64,000 bases of DNA from Pseudarthrobacter phenanthrenivorans (GCF_000813845.1 NZ_JWTB01000019.1:62001-126000), one strand, 5' to 3'. Positions 25,635 to 34,255 are shown, counted from the stretch's first letter. Notes: generated from the letters alone by a model not told the origin. A program made the numbers and translations.

Positions 25635-25682
25635 TGCTCCGTAAACGTCGTTCTGAGCGCTCAAAACGACGTTTACGGAGCA
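25635..25682. repeat. 48-nt palindromic repeat, copy 1
   Basis: 18-bp perfect arms starting TGCTCCGTAAACGTCGTT flank a central palindrome TGAGCGCTCA. The copy at 42426-42473 has the same length, ends and flanks (CGAC before, ATGGATG after), but its arm middle is CTTG instead of AAAC, with the matching change in the other arm. This fills part of the 25549-25850 gap; the rest holds the pta leader and the PaaR-like site. Confidence 0.8.
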
Positions 25683-25806
25683 ATGGATGATGCGGCTGGG
25701 TCCATCCGCGGAAGCGGCGGGCCGCCGTCGTGGTTCCTCCAGGTAAAGGGGCGGGAAGGTGCGGTGCGCGAGCCGCTTCCCCTTGACACCGGACCCCCTC
25801 ATGGGA

Positions 25807-25828
25807 TTACCTAATGAACATTCGGTAA
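25807..25828. promoter_or_regulatory. PaaR-like operator 1 (paaI/paaK promoter)
   Basis: A 22-bp near-perfect palindrome that begins TTACCTAATG and ends CATTCGGTAA (4 positions out of symmetry). It ends 22 bp before the thioesterase start. It shares the TTAC...GGTAA ends with the sites at 32837 and 41289. Confidence 0.7.
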
Positions 25829-25850
25829 ATAAAGCTGGAGGCAATGACGC

Positions 25851-26321
25851 ATGGCTGAAGCAACACTTTCCGGGGCCACCCACCCCATCCTGGAAAACGA
25901 CTACGCCTCCGAATGGATGGGAATCGAGGTCCTCGCCCTCAGCGACGGCCACGCCACCATCCGGATGCCCCTCCGGCAGGAAATGCTCAACGGCTTCGGC
26001 ATGGCCCACGGCGGAATGATCTTCGCCTTCGGCGACACCGCCTTCGCCCTCGCGTGCAACCCCATCCAGCCTGCACCCGGCGAGGAAGGCACCATCACCG
26101 TGGCGTCCGGCGTCGACATCAACTTCCTCAAGCCGGCATTCCGCGGCCAGGTGCTCACCGCCGTCGCGGACCGCCGCTCCAGCGCCGGACGCAGCGGCCT
26201 CTACGACATCCAGATCTTTGCCGCCGACGCCGCCGCACCTGCTACCGAAACCCAGCCCAGCTCCCCGGGCGAGCTCATCGCCGAGTTCCGTGGACGCAGC
26301 CGCACCATCCCCAAGAAGTAG
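25851..26321 (+). CDS. paaI: PaaI-type hotdog thioesterase
   Basis: Acyl-CoA thioesterase that relieves dead-end CoA esters in phenylacetate breakdown. In the 156-residue hotdog domain, MLNGFGMAHGGMIFAFGDTAFALACN holds the HGG loop and the catalytic Asp helix, and SGVDINFLKPAFRGQVLTAVA is the central strand. GHATIRMPL fits the PaaI subgroup. The C-terminal part has an Ala/Thr/Pro-rich stretch before the last strand. GGAGG precedes the ATG. paaK follows after 7 bp. A PaaR-like operator sits directly upstream, so it should be induced by phenylacetyl-CoA. Confidence 0.85.
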   Translation: MAEATLSGATHPILENDYASEWMGIEVLALSDGHATIRMPLRQEMLNGFGMAHGGMIFAFGDTAFALACNPIQPAPGEEGTITVASGVDINFLKPAFRGQVLTAVADRRSSAGRSGLYDIQIFAADAAAPATETQPSSPGELIAEFRGRSRTIPKK

Positions 26322-26328
26322 GAAAATC

Positions 26329-27699
26329 ATGAACCTGCATGCCCCCGAAACCCCCGCCGCTGCCGTTTCCACCCCGGCGGAAAGCATCGACCCTGGCCTG
26401 GACCGCGAGGAGACCATCTCCCGCGACGAGCTCGAAGCCCTCCAGCTCAGCCGCCTGCAGCACACCGTGGCCTACGCCTACGAGCGGGTCCCGCTGTACA
26501 AGCGCAAGTTCGACGAGGCCGGCATCCACCCCAGCGACCTGCGCGAACTGGAGGACCTGGGCAACTTCCCCTTCACCACCAAGGAAGACCTGCGCCAGGA
26601 GTACCCGTTCGGGATGTTCGCGGTGCCGCAGAACCAGGTGGCGCGGATCCACGCGAGCTCGGGCACCACCGGACGCCCCACCGTGGTCGGCTACACCAAG
26701 CAGGACCTGGCCGACTGGGCCAAGCTGGTAGCCCGCAGCTTCCGCGCGTCCGGCATCCGCCCGGGCATGAAGGTCCACAACGCCTACGGCTACGGCCTGT
26801 TCACCGGCGGCCTGGGCGCCCACGCCGGCGCCGAGGCGCTGGGCTGCACCGTCATCCCCATGTCCGGCGGCCAGACCGAGCGGCAGATCCAGCTGATCCA
26901 GGACTTTCAGCCGGATGCCATCCTGGCGACCCCCACCTACCTGCTCACCATCGCCGACGCCATGGCGCACATGGGCATCGACCCGGCCTCCACGTCGCTG
27001 AAGTTCGCCGTGCTCGGCGCCGAGCCGTGGACCCAGGAGATGCGGCACGAGCTCGAAGTGATGATGAACATCAAGGCCTGCGACATCTATGGCCTGTCCG
27101 AGGTCATGGGCCCGGGCGTCGCCGGCGAGGCTGTGGAAACCCAGGACGGCAGCCACATCTGGGAGGACCACTTCCGCCCCGAAATCATCGACCCCTTCAA
27201 CCCCGCCCCGGGCAAGGAAAACGTGCTGCGCGACGGCGAACACGGCGAACTCGTGTTCACCTCCCTCACCAAGGAAGCCCTGCCCATCATCCGCTACCGC
27301 ACCAAGGACCTGACCCGCCTGCTGCCCGGTTCGGCACGCCCCGCACACCGCCGGATGGGCCGGATCACGGGGCGCAGCGACGACATGATCATCCTGCGCG
27401 GCGTGAACCTGTTCCCGTCCCAGATCGAGGAAATCGCCCTGCGGATTCCCGAGCTCAGCCCGCACTTCCAGCTCGAGCTCACCCGGCCCGAGGGCCAGCG
27501 GATGGACCAGCTGACCGTGCGCATCGAGCGCCGCGACGCCGTCACCACGGAGCAGAGCACGACGGCGGCACGCACCTTGAAGGAGCAGATCAAGATCCAC
27601 GTGGGTTCTTCGTGCGTGGTGGACGTCGTGGAGCCGGGGTCGCTGGAGCGGTCCAACGGCAAGCTGCGCCGGATCTACGACCTTCGCCCCAAGGCCTGA
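26329..27699 (+). CDS. paaK: Phenylacetate-CoA ligase
   Basis: Activates phenylacetate with ATP and CoA to phenylacetyl-CoA, the first step of the paa pathway. The 456-residue product shows ARIHASSGTTGRPTVVGYT (AMP-binding P-loop), NAYGYGLFTGGLGAHAGAEALG, CDIYGLSEVMGPGVAGE (A5 motif), IRYRTKDLTRLL and GRITGRSDDMIILRGVNLFPSQIEE (A8 hinge). A catalytic Lys occurs near the C-terminus in ERSNGKLRRIYDLRPK. I chose the ATG at 26329, right after paaI, since GGAAAA precedes it and the conserved text begins shortly after. It is the second gene of the paaI-paaK operon, with paaR following. Confidence 0.94.
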   Translation: MNLHAPETPAAAVSTPAESIDPGLDREETISRDELEALQLSRLQHTVAYAYERVPLYKRKFDEAGIHPSDLRELEDLGNFPFTTKEDLRQEYPFGMFAVPQNQVARIHASSGTTGRPTVVGYTKQDLADWAKLVARSFRASGIRPGMKVHNAYGYGLFTGGLGAHAGAEALGCTVIPMSGGQTERQIQLIQDFQPDAILATPTYLLTIADAMAHMGIDPASTSLKFAVLGAEPWTQEMRHELEVMMNIKACDIYGLSEVMGPGVAGEAVETQDGSHIWEDHFRPEIIDPFNPAPGKENVLRDGEHGELVFTSLTKEALPIIRYRTKDLTRLLPGSARPAHRRMGRITGRSDDMIILRGVNLFPSQIEEIALRIPELSPHFQLELTRPEGQRMDQLTVRIERRDAVTTEQSTTAARTLKEQIKIHVGSSCVVDVVEPGSLERSNGKLRRIYDLRPKA

Positions 27700-27732
27700 C
27701 ATGTTTCGGTGGTGCTGCGCCGTCCCCCGGAC

Positions 27733-27754
27733 TTACCGACCGTTCGTGAGAAAC
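27733..27754. promoter_or_regulatory. PaaR-like operator 2 (autoregulation of paaR)
   Basis: TTACCGACCGTTCGT matches the left part of the site at 41289-41310 exactly; the right part (GAGAAAC) is degenerate. It lies 8 bp before the TetR gene's ATG, so binding would block its own transcription. Confidence 0.6.
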
Positions 27755-27762
27755 TAGCGACT

Positions 27763-28422
27763 ATGCCCAGCGCCAGCCAGACTTCCAGCACCACCGAAAC
27801 TTCCACCACCGCCAACGGAAGTGCCGTCAATGGCAGTGCCAAGCGGGGGCGGCCCGGCTATGACCAGCAGTCGGTGCTGCGGATCGCCGTCGACGTCTTC
27901 AACCGGCACGGCTACGATGCCACCTCCATGGGCATCCTGGCCGAGAACCTTGGCATCTCCAAGTCGGCGATCTACCACCATGTCCCGTCCAAGGGCGACC
28001 TGCTGAAGCTTGCCCTCGACCATGCCCTGGGCGGCCTGGAAGCCATCCTGGAACAGCCCGAGGCTACCTCCGGCGCTGCCGACGCCCGCCTGGAGTTCGT
28101 GCTGCGGCAGACGGTGGCCGTCCTGGTGGACCGCCTGCCCTTCGTCACCCTGCTGCTGCGCCTACGCGGCAACACGGAGATCGAACGGGATGCCCTGGAA
28201 CGGCGCCGCGCGTTCGACCACAAGGTGGCCGTCCTGATTTCGGCCGCCCGCGACGAGGGCTCGCTGCGTGCGGACATCGACCCGCGCACGGTTTCGCGCC
28301 TGCTGTTCGGCATGATCAACTCCATCGTGGAGTGGTACAAGCCGGGCGGGCCGCTCTCGCCGCAGCGGCTGGCCGACGACGTCATCACCATGGCGTTCGA
28401 CGGCCTGCACGCGGACGCCTAG
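27763..28422 (+). CDS. paaR: TetR-family repressor of phenylacetate genes (PaaR-like)
   Basis: A 219-residue TetR regulator. A Ser/Thr-rich head of about 30 residues precedes the HTH (VLRIAVDVFNRHGYDATSMG, then AENLGISKSAIYHHVPSKGDLLKLAL with the recognition helix). The C-terminal ligand domain includes LPFVTLLLRLRGNTEIERDALERR. TetR regulators of actinobacterial paa genes respond to phenylacetyl-CoA; the position after paaI-paaK and the four related operators in the window support that role. The ATG at 27763 has no clear RBS. The name PaaR is by context and resemblance. Confidence 0.83.
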   Translation: MPSASQTSSTTETSTTANGSAVNGSAKRGRPGYDQQSVLRIAVDVFNRHGYDATSMGILAENLGISKSAIYHHVPSKGDLLKLALDHALGGLEAILEQPEATSGAADARLEFVLRQTVAVLVDRLPFVTLLLRLRGNTEIERDALERRRAFDHKVAVLISAARDEGSLRADIDPRTVSRLLFGMINSIVEWYKPGGPLSPQRLADDVITMAFDGLHADA

Positions 28423-28470
28423 CCACTTCCCGGCAACCCGCCGCCTGCCGTTTGGCGGCGCCAGGAGGAC

Positions 28471-28492
28471 AATACTAAGCGTGCTTGGTATT
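28471..28492 (+). promoter_or_regulatory. TAAGC palindrome, site B (upstream of htrA)
   Basis: A 22-bp near-perfect inverted repeat, AATACTAAGCG paired with TGCTTGGTATT, ends 53 bp before the protease start. It resembles the sites at 12728-12753 and 42078-42103. Confidence 0.55.
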
Positions 28493-28545
28493 TCTCCTCT
28501 ACCCCGCTACGGTGGTAAAAAGCCACCGTCCGCAGGGAGGTCCTG

Positions 28546-29685
28546 ATGAGCCACGTCAGCCATCCACAGCGTTCCCGCTGCCTCCCGGCAGTCCTGGGCG
28601 CCGGTGCACTCGTGGCCGCCCTCACGCTCAGCGGATGCACCGGCACGCCAAGCCCCCCGGCCACCAGCGGCACCTCCTCAAGCCAGGCGTCGCCGTCGGC
28701 CTCCGCCAACCCAACGCCGCAGGCCTCCTCCCCCGCGCCTGCCACTTCGGGGACGGGAGGAGGCGCCGGAACCGCGGCCGGCAACCTGCCGCAACTCGTG
28801 GAAAACCTGTCGCCGTCGGTAGTTACCATTTTCACGCAAAGCGGCCTTGGCAGCGGCGTGGTGTACTCCGCGGACGGGCTGATCCTCACCAATGAGCACG
28901 TCATCCGCGGCGCCACCACCGTCGAGGTGGGATTCGCCGACGGGCAGCGGGTCGAAGGAACGGTCAAGGCCAGCGACGCGGTCACGGACCTGGCCCTGGT
29001 GCAGGCGAAGCGCACAGGCCTGCCCAAGCCCACCTACCAGAGCGACCTGCCCAAGGTGGGCGAAGGCGCCCTGGTCCTTGGCTCCCCGCTGGGCTTTGAG
29101 AACACCGCCACCGCCGGGATCATCTCCGGACTCCACCGCTCAATTCCCGGTTCGGCATCGAACAGCCTCTCGCTGGTGGACCTGATCCAGACGGATGCGC
29201 CCATCAGCCCCGGGAACTCCGGCGGCGCGGTGATCAACATGCGCGGCGAGGTGATCGGGATCAGCGAGGCCTACATCCCGCCGTCGTCCGGGGCCGTTTC
29301 CCTCGGTTTCGCCATCCCCGCCGCGACCGCCGTCGACGTGGCCGAGGAGCTGCTGGCCAACGGCACGGCCAAGCACGCCTACCTGGGCCTGACTCCCGGC
29401 GAACTGACCGCGCAGATCGCCGAACAGCTGGGCATCGAGGCCGGTTCCGGGGTAGTGGTGCTCGCCGCCGACCCGGACGGCCCGGCGGGGCGGGCCGGAA
29501 TCCGGCCCGGGGACGTCCTGCAGTCCATGGAGGGCGTGGAGCTCACCACGCCGGAGAAGCTGTTGGCGGAACTCCGCAAGCGCAACCCCGGCGACACCGT
29601 AGGCTTCAAGGTCAAGCGCGGCGACCAGAGCCTGGATATCAAGGTGGACCTCACCGACCGCCCCGCGAGCACAACCACCCGATAG
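28546..29685 (+). CDS. HtrA/DegP-like serine protease lipoprotein with PDZ domain
   Basis: An envelope quality-control protease. The 379-residue precursor has a signal peptide ending in a lipobox (LTLSGC, Cys about residue 27), a Ser/Pro/Thr linker, and an S1C trypsin-like domain with His in TNEHVIRGA, Asp in AVTDLALVQ and Ser in ISPGNSGGAVIN. One C-terminal PDZ domain spans about residues 275-370 (AYLGLTPGEL, GPAGRAGIRPGDVLQSMEG). GGGAGG precedes the ATG. The small acidic gene 13 bp downstream is probably co-transcribed. The TAAGC palindrome upstream links it to the csbD and DUF2945 genes. Confidence 0.9.
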   Translation: MSHVSHPQRSRCLPAVLGAGALVAALTLSGCTGTPSPPATSGTSSSQASPSASANPTPQASSPAPATSGTGGGAGTAAGNLPQLVENLSPSVVTIFTQSGLGSGVVYSADGLILTNEHVIRGATTVEVGFADGQRVEGTVKASDAVTDLALVQAKRTGLPKPTYQSDLPKVGEGALVLGSPLGFENTATAGIISGLHRSIPGSASNSLSLVDLIQTDAPISPGNSGGAVINMRGEVIGISEAYIPPSSGAVSLGFAIPAATAVDVAEELLANGTAKHAYLGLTPGELTAQIAEQLGIEAGSGVVVLAADPDGPAGRAGIRPGDVLQSMEGVELTTPEKLLAELRKRNPGDTVGFKVKRGDQSLDIKVDLTDRPASTTTR

Positions 29686-29698
29686 AAAGGAAAAGAAT

Positions 29699-30004
29699 AT
29701 GAGCCACCCGAAGGAAGAACCCGAGGCAGGATTCATCATCCCGGACCCGTCAAAGATCCGTGAAGACGTTCCCGGCGACGCCGGCGACGAGGCCAACGTG
29801 ATCCGCTTCAGCGAGGAGCAGGCCCTGATCGAGGAGCAGTCGCACGGCGTGCGGCCGGACACCTACAGCGTCCCCTCCGGCGGCCCCACAATGGACGAGG
29901 CCCGTGGCAACATGGACCTCTCGGACCGCAGCGAAGACGGCCGCGGTACGGGGCGCGAGGATGACAGCAGCGACGACGGCCTGCACGGCGGCGCCGAAAG
30001 CTGA
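29699..30004 (+). CDS. Small acidic hypothetical protein downstream of htrA
   Basis: A 101-residue, very acidic, hydrophilic protein with no membrane segment, signal or Cys. It contains an Asp-rich C-terminus (REDDSSDDGLHGG). AAAGGAAAAG precedes the ATG, 13 bp after the htrA stop, and a strong terminator follows, so it is the last gene of a two-gene unit. I do not recognise a family. It may be a partner or substrate of the protease, but nothing shows this. Confidence 0.7.
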   Translation: MSHPKEEPEAGFIIPDPSKIREDVPGDAGDEANVIRFSEEQALIEEQSHGVRPDTYSVPSGGPTMDEARGNMDLSDRSEDGRGTGREDDSSDDGLHGGAES

Positions 30005-30021
30005 CCTCCGGTCACAGACAA

Positions 30022-30062
30022 GCAGCAGGGGTGCCCCGATCCGACCGGGGCACCCCTGCTGC
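30022..30062 (+). terminator. Terminator after the htrA operon
   Basis: A 17-bp perfect stem (GCAGCAGGGGTGCCCCG and complement) with a 7-nt loop, 17 bp after the stop. GTGTTTA follows on the plus strand. Confidence 0.85.
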
Positions 30063-30101
30063 CGTGTTTAACGGCGGAGCCGCGTTCGTCCGCGGGCGCG
30101 C

Positions 30102-30509
30102 CTAGACCTGGTACTCCATCTTGCCGCCCAGGTTCTCGTGGACACACAGGATGTTGTGCTCCGTGTCCATGAACCACGCGCACTTCTCCGACTCCGTGGT
30201 GCAGATGTGGTTCTCCGTCTTCAGGGTGGGCAGATCGTAATCCTGGAACATCACGCCCCTGGCTTCCATGTCACGGACGGTCGCTTCGATATCGGTGACC
30301 TCGAAGCTCAGGGCAGTGTGCTCCGAGTGCTTCCCGTCGGAAACGGGCATCAGTTGCAGCAGCGGGCCACCGTCGGTGCCGACTATTTCGCTGCCATCGT
30401 CAGCCTGTCCACGGTGCGGGAGCCCGAGCTTTTCCGTATAGAAGCTGCGGGCACGGGCGGCATCATCGACCGGCAGGATGGTAGTGGCGGTGTTCATCTT
30501 CAGGCTCAT
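30102..30509 (-). CDS. VOC/glyoxalase-family protein
   Basis: A 135-residue VOC protein. ATTILPVDDAARARSFYTEKLGLP is the first module, and TALSFEVTDIEATVRDMEARGVMF and FMDTEHNILCVHE form the second. The DTEHN segment takes the place of the usual DPDGN. The substrate is unknown. I chose the ATG at 30509, since GGAGG lies 8 nt upstream; a GTG three codons earlier overlaps that RBS. The gene is monocistronic and convergent with the htrA operon. Confidence 0.78.
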   Translation of the reverse strand: MSLKMNTATTILPVDDAARARSFYTEKLGLPHRGQADDGSEIVGTDGGPLLQLMPVSDGKHSEHTALSFEVTDIEATVRDMEARGVMFQDYDLPTLKTENHICTTESEKCAWFMDTEHNILCVHENLGGKMEYQV

Positions 30510-30570
30510 GGGGGCCACCTCCTACGGGCAGAATCTTACGCCCGGCCAGCCCAAAAAGAACTGGCCAAAC

Positions 30571-30671
30571 GCCCCATCACCTCCCGACCCCAAACGCCCA
30601 ACGCCCCATCACTTTTTTAGAAGAAGTGATGGGGCGTTCGGGAAGAACCTGCGAAAGGTGATGGCGCGTCG
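30571..30671. repeat. Nested inverted repeat between the paaZ and VOC genes
   Basis: Inner arms of 15 bp (30602-30616 and 30626-30640, AACGCCCCATCACTT and complement) surround a 9-nt loop. Outer arms (30571-30584 and 30658-30671) carry the same ACGCCCCATCACCT word with one mismatch. Four related units therefore form two nested hairpins. The inner one could terminate paaZ, which ends at 30679. Confidence 0.7.
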
Positions 30672-30678
30672 TAAGGGG

Positions 30679-32790
30679 TTACTTTTCGACGAGGGTGAGG
30701 ACGTCGTAGGTGGCCACGATGTCGTCGTTCTGGTTGGTGAGGACGGCATCCCAGGCCACCTCGCCGTATTCGTCGGTTTCGCGCGGGGTGATCTTCTTGG
30801 CGGTGAGCGTCACCCGGATGGAGTCGCCGGCGGCCACGGGCGTGATGAAGCGCAGGTTCTCCAGGCCGTAGTTGGCCAGGACGGGGCCCGGCGCCGGTTC
30901 AACGAACAGTCCGGCGCCCCAGCTCAGCAGCAGGTAGCCGTGCGCCACGATGCCGGGGAAGAACGGGTTGGCTTCCGCGGCTTCCTGGTTGGTGTGGGCG
31001 TAGAAGGTGTCGCCGGTGGAGTTGGCGAAGGCGGTGATGTCCTCCAGGGTCACCTGCCGCAGGTCCGAGCGGACGGCGTCGCCGATCCGGAGGGTGGACA
31101 GGTGCTTCCGGAACGGGTGCGTCCCTTCGGTTTCGACCGTGAAGTTGCGGTCGGCGCCTGTGTGCCAGACGCCGGTGACGGCGGTGAGCATGTTCGGCGA
31201 GCCCTGGATCGCGGTGCGCTGCATGTGGTGCAGCACGGAACGGATGCCGCCCAGTTCCTCGCCGCCGCCGGCCCGTCCGGGTCCGCCGTGGACCAGGTGC
31301 GGAACAGGTGAACCGTGTCCGGTGGACGAGCGCGCGTCCTCCCGGTTGAGCATCAGCACGCGGCCGTGGTGCGCGGCGATTCCGGTGACCAGTTCGCGGG
31401 CCACGCCAGGATCGTTGGTGCACACCGAGGCCACCAGCGAACCGCCGCCGCGGGCAGCCAGGCGGACGGCGTCAGCCAGGTCCTTGTAGCCGATGACGGA
31501 GGAGACCGGCCCGAAGGCCTCGAGCGAGTGGATGGCTTCCGTCTCCGGGTTGGTCCAGTTCAGGACCACGGGAGCCATGAAGGCCCCGCCGTCCACCACC
31601 CCGGTGGTTCCGTCGGCGGAGGTGACCGACGGCGAATCCAGCGTTCCGTACGCAAGCTCACCGCCGGCGTCGAGCATGGACTGCACGGCGGCGCGGACGT
31701 CCTCCAGCTGTTCCACCGAGGCCAGGGCGCCCATGGTGACGCCCTCGCCCCGCGGATCGCCCAGGACCACGCGCTCCGAAATGCGCTTGCCGATTGCCGC
31801 GGACACGGGGGCGACCAGTTCCTGCGGCACGATGGCACGGCGGATCGCCGTGCATTTCTGGCCGGCCTTGACGGTCATTTCGGTGACCACGGACTTGACG
31901 AAGGCGTCGAATTCCGGGGTGCCCTCCACGGCATCGGGGCCGAGGATGGCGGCGTTGAGGGAGTCCGTCTCCGACGTAAACCGGACGCCGCCTTCCACCA
32001 CGTTCGGGTGCGCCTTGAGGGACTTGGCGGTGGAGGCGGAACCGGTGAAGGCCACCAGGTCACGGTAGTCCAGCACGTCCAGCAGGCCGCGGACCGAGCC
32101 GGAGACCAGCTGCAGCGACCCGGCCGGCAGGATGTTGGATTCAACGATGGCCTTGACCACAGCGGCGGCGACATAGCCGGTGGGGGTGGCGGGCTTGACG
32201 ATGGTCGGAACGCCGGCAATAAATGCGGGGGCGAACTTCTCCAGCATGCCCCAGACCGGGAAGTTGAACGCGTTGATCTGCACGGCGACGCCCGGGATCC
32301 GCGTGTAGATGTGCTCGCCCGCGAAGGTTCCGTCCTTGGACAGCACCTCCATGGGGCCGTCCACCACCACCTGGGAGTTGGGAAGCTCGCGCCGGCCCTT
32401 GGAGCCGAACGTGAAAAGGACGCCGATGCCGCCGTCGATGTCCACCATGGAATCGACCTTGGTGGCGCCGGTCTGGAACGAGAACTCGTAGAAGTGGTCG
32501 CGGCGGGCGTGCAGGTACTGCGCAAGCTCCTTGAGCTTGAGCGCGCGCTGGTGGAAGGTGAGCTTGCCCAGTTCCTCCTGGCCGGTGGTGCGGCCGTAGT
32601 CCACGACGGCGGCAAGGTCCAGGCCTTCCGTGCTCACCCTGGCCAGGACCTCCCCGGTGCTCGCATCCCGGACGGGAACGGCGGATCCCAACGCGCCGGC
32701 GTCGGGCGTCCACCAGGCATCCATGACGAAGCTGGGCACTGTCTCCACGGTGTCGACCGTGGCCTGGGGAGCTGTGGCTGTGGTGGTCAT
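30679..32790 (-). CDS. paaZ: Bifunctional oxepin-CoA hydrolase / 3-oxo-5,6-dehydrosuberyl-CoA semialdehyde dehydrogenase
   Basis: PaaZ opens the oxepin-CoA ring and oxidises the resulting aldehyde in phenylacetate breakdown. The 703-residue protein has an N-terminal ALDH domain (NAFNFPVWGMLEKFAPAF, VAFTGSASTAKSLKAHPNV, KAGQKCTAIRRAIVP with the catalytic Cys) and a C-terminal MaoC-like hotdog hydratase from about residue 560 (EDITAFANSTGDTFYAHTN, NPFFPGIVAHGYLLLSWGAGLF, whose Asp/His are catalytic). The length is close to the known PaaZ size. I chose the ATG at 32790 because the upstream extension covers the promoter. A PaaR-like site lies 46 bp upstream, between paaZ and the divergent thioesterase. 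Confidence 0.93.
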   Translation of the reverse strand: MTTTATAPQATVDTVETVPSFVMDAWWTPDAGALGSAVPVRDASTGEVLARVSTEGLDLAAVVDYGRTTGQEELGKLTFHQRALKLKELAQYLHARRDHFYEFSFQTGATKVDSMVDIDGGIGVLFTFGSKGRRELPNSQVVVDGPMEVLSKDGTFAGEHIYTRIPGVAVQINAFNFPVWGMLEKFAPAFIAGVPTIVKPATPTGYVAAAVVKAIVESNILPAGSLQLVSGSVRGLLDVLDYRDLVAFTGSASTAKSLKAHPNVVEGGVRFTSETDSLNAAILGPDAVEGTPEFDAFVKSVVTEMTVKAGQKCTAIRRAIVPQELVAPVSAAIGKRISERVVLGDPRGEGVTMGALASVEQLEDVRAAVQSMLDAGGELAYGTLDSPSVTSADGTTGVVDGGAFMAPVVLNWTNPETEAIHSLEAFGPVSSVIGYKDLADAVRLAARGGGSLVASVCTNDPGVARELVTGIAAHHGRVLMLNREDARSSTGHGSPVPHLVHGGPGRAGGGEELGGIRSVLHHMQRTAIQGSPNMLTAVTGVWHTGADRNFTVETEGTHPFRKHLSTLRIGDAVRSDLRQVTLEDITAFANSTGDTFYAHTNQEAAEANPFFPGIVAHGYLLLSWGAGLFVEPAPGPVLANYGLENLRFITPVAAGDSIRVTLTAKKITPRETDEYGEVAWDAVLTNQNDDIVATYDVLTLVEK

Positions 32791-32836
32791 CGTTGACGGT
32801 CCTTCCAACAAGGGGGCAGGCAAACAGGACGGGCCA

Positions 32837-32858
32837 TTACTGACCGTCCGTTCGGTAA
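32837..32858. promoter_or_regulatory. PaaR-like operator 3 (paaZ/thioesterase divergent region)
   Basis: A 22-bp near-palindrome that begins TTACTGACCG and ends GTTCGGTAA. It sits 46 bp upstream of paaZ and 76 bp upstream of the divergent thioesterase gene, so one site could control both. Confidence 0.75.
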
Positions 32859-32934
32859 TATATTCACCATACATGAAGTGCCGTGCTGCACACTAGAAGG
32901 CCAGGACCGGTTTGGCCAGCAAAAAGGAGACCGC

Positions 32935-33378
32935 ATGAACGCCCCCTCGCCCCAGGACGCCGGCGAAAGCCAGCCCTCCCCGCACGAACTCTGGAAGATC
33001 ACCCTTGGCGAACTGGACGAGAAGATGGGCGTGAAGATCCTCGAGGAGTCCGTCGATCGGGTGGTGGCCACGATGCCGGTGGAGGGCAACCGGCAGTCGT
33101 TCGGGCTGCTGCACGGCGGCGCTTCCCTTGCCGTGGGCGAAGCGGTGGGTTCCTGGGCAGCCGTGATCCACGCCAGCACCATGGGCAAGACGGCGGTGGG
33201 AGTGGATGTTTCGGCCACCCATCACCGGTCCGCCCGGGAAGGCCAGATCACCATCACTGCCACCCCTATCCACCTGGGCGGAACGCTGACCACGCACGAG
33301 GTACTGATTACCAATGAGGCCGGCCAGCGGCTGTGCACCCTGCGCATCACCAACCTGCTGATGAAAAGAAAAAGCTGA
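32935..33378 (+). CDS. PaaI-like hotdog thioesterase (second copy)
   Basis: A 147-residue hotdog thioesterase. NRQSFGLLHGGASLAVGEAVGSWAAV holds the HGG loop and the catalytic Glu/Asp helix; AVGVDVSATHHRSAREGQITITATPIHLGG is the central strand pair. This text resembles both PaaI and menaquinone-type DHNA-CoA thioesterases. Its position divergent from paaZ under a PaaR-like site favours phenylacetate metabolism, while the presence of menB/E/A in the window keeps the other role open. AAGGAGA precedes the ATG at 32935. It shares little text with the first thioesterase at 25851 beyond the family motif. Confidence 0.8.
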   Translation: MNAPSPQDAGESQPSPHELWKITLGELDEKMGVKILEESVDRVVATMPVEGNRQSFGLLHGGASLAVGEAVGSWAAVIHASTMGKTAVGVDVSATHHRSAREGQITITATPIHLGGTLTTHEVLITNEAGQRLCTLRITNLLMKRKS

Positions 33379-33482
33379 CTTAAAAAAGATGCCGGGCCGT
33401 GCATCCAGGGGCGGTGCTTCGGCGGTAGTAAGCGCGTAAGCATCCTCAGCCCGGCTACCGGGCTTCCCCCAAGGAGTTCGAC

Positions 33483-34190
33483 ATGCGCAAAATGACCTAC
33501 GCCGCTGGAGCACTTTCCCTTGCCGCTTCACTGGCCTTCGCCGCCCCCGCACAGGCCAGCGGCCGGCACCATCATGACGATCCCGCACTGCTGTCCGTCC
33601 TGCACGGGGTCCCGGGCCTGACCGTGGACGTGTGGGTGAACGGGGAGCGCACCCTCGATGATTTCACCCCGGGGACGCTGGCCGGCCCGCTGGAACTGGC
33701 CGAGGGCGACTACACGATCGCCATTACCGCGGCGGACGCCACCAGTGCGGAGCACCCGGTGATCGGCCCGGTCGACGTGGAGCTCGACGAGGGCCGCAAC
33801 TACACGGCCGTGGCGCACCTCGCCGCGGACGGCACCCCCACCGCATCGCTCTTCGAGAACGACACGAAGGCCCCACGGAACGACAAGAAGGGCAAGCTGA
33901 CCGTCCGGCACGTTGCCGCAGCCCCCGCTGTTGACGTCCTGGCCGGCGGATCCGCGGTGATTGAGGACCTCAGCAACCCTGACGAAGCCACCCTGAAGCT
34001 GAAGGCCGGAACCATCTCAGCCTCGGTAGCCGCAGCCGGGACCACCGATCCCGTGATCGGCCCAGCGGACATCACCGTTGAAGCCGGGAAGAACACCATC
34101 GTCTACGCCTGGGGAAGCCTGGCCGACAACACCCTGAACGTGGCCGTCCAGGTGGTCGGCGGCAAGGAGAACTGCGACGAGCACGACTAA
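33483..34190 (+). CDS. Secreted DUF4397-domain protein
   Basis: A 235-residue exported protein. A signal peptide (ALSLAASLAFAAPAQASG) is followed by a His-rich stretch and two DUF4397 repeats: SVLHGVPGLTVDVWVNGER and, after residue 140, VRHVAAAPAVDVLAGGSAV. The family forms beta-sandwich domains at the surface of actinobacteria and has no known activity. AAGGAG precedes the ATG. A 7-bp hairpin with a CTA loop (33448-33464) lies just before the RBS. AGTAAGC/TAAGC repeats at 33427-33441 resemble half of the TAAGC palindrome found elsewhere in the window. Confidence 0.82.
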   Translation: MRKMTYAAGALSLAASLAFAAPAQASGRHHHDDPALLSVLHGVPGLTVDVWVNGERTLDDFTPGTLAGPLELAEGDYTIAITAADATSAEHPVIGPVDVELDEGRNYTAVAHLAADGTPTASLFENDTKAPRNDKKGKLTVRHVAAAPAVDVLAGGSAVIEDLSNPDEATLKLKAGTISASVAAAGTTDPVIGPADITVEAGKNTIVYAWGSLADNTLNVAVQVVGGKENCDEHD

Positions 34191-34255
34191 CCGGCGAAGT
34201 CACCGGTGGTATCGCTGCGGGCAGGGTCTCCTGGCGGGGGCCCTGCCCGGCGCGG

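Noticed and set aside
22756..25644. A 962-codon open frame on the plus strand opposite pta
   Set aside because: It is the mirror of the pta coding sequence in high-GC DNA. It has no RBS, no recognisable domain and low-complexity His/Gly/Arg text.
32935..33378. The second thioesterase as the menaquinone-pathway DHNA-CoA thioesterase
   Set aside because: The motif allows it, but a PaaR-like site and the divergent paaZ make phenylacetate metabolism the better reading; menB/E/A are 19 kb away.
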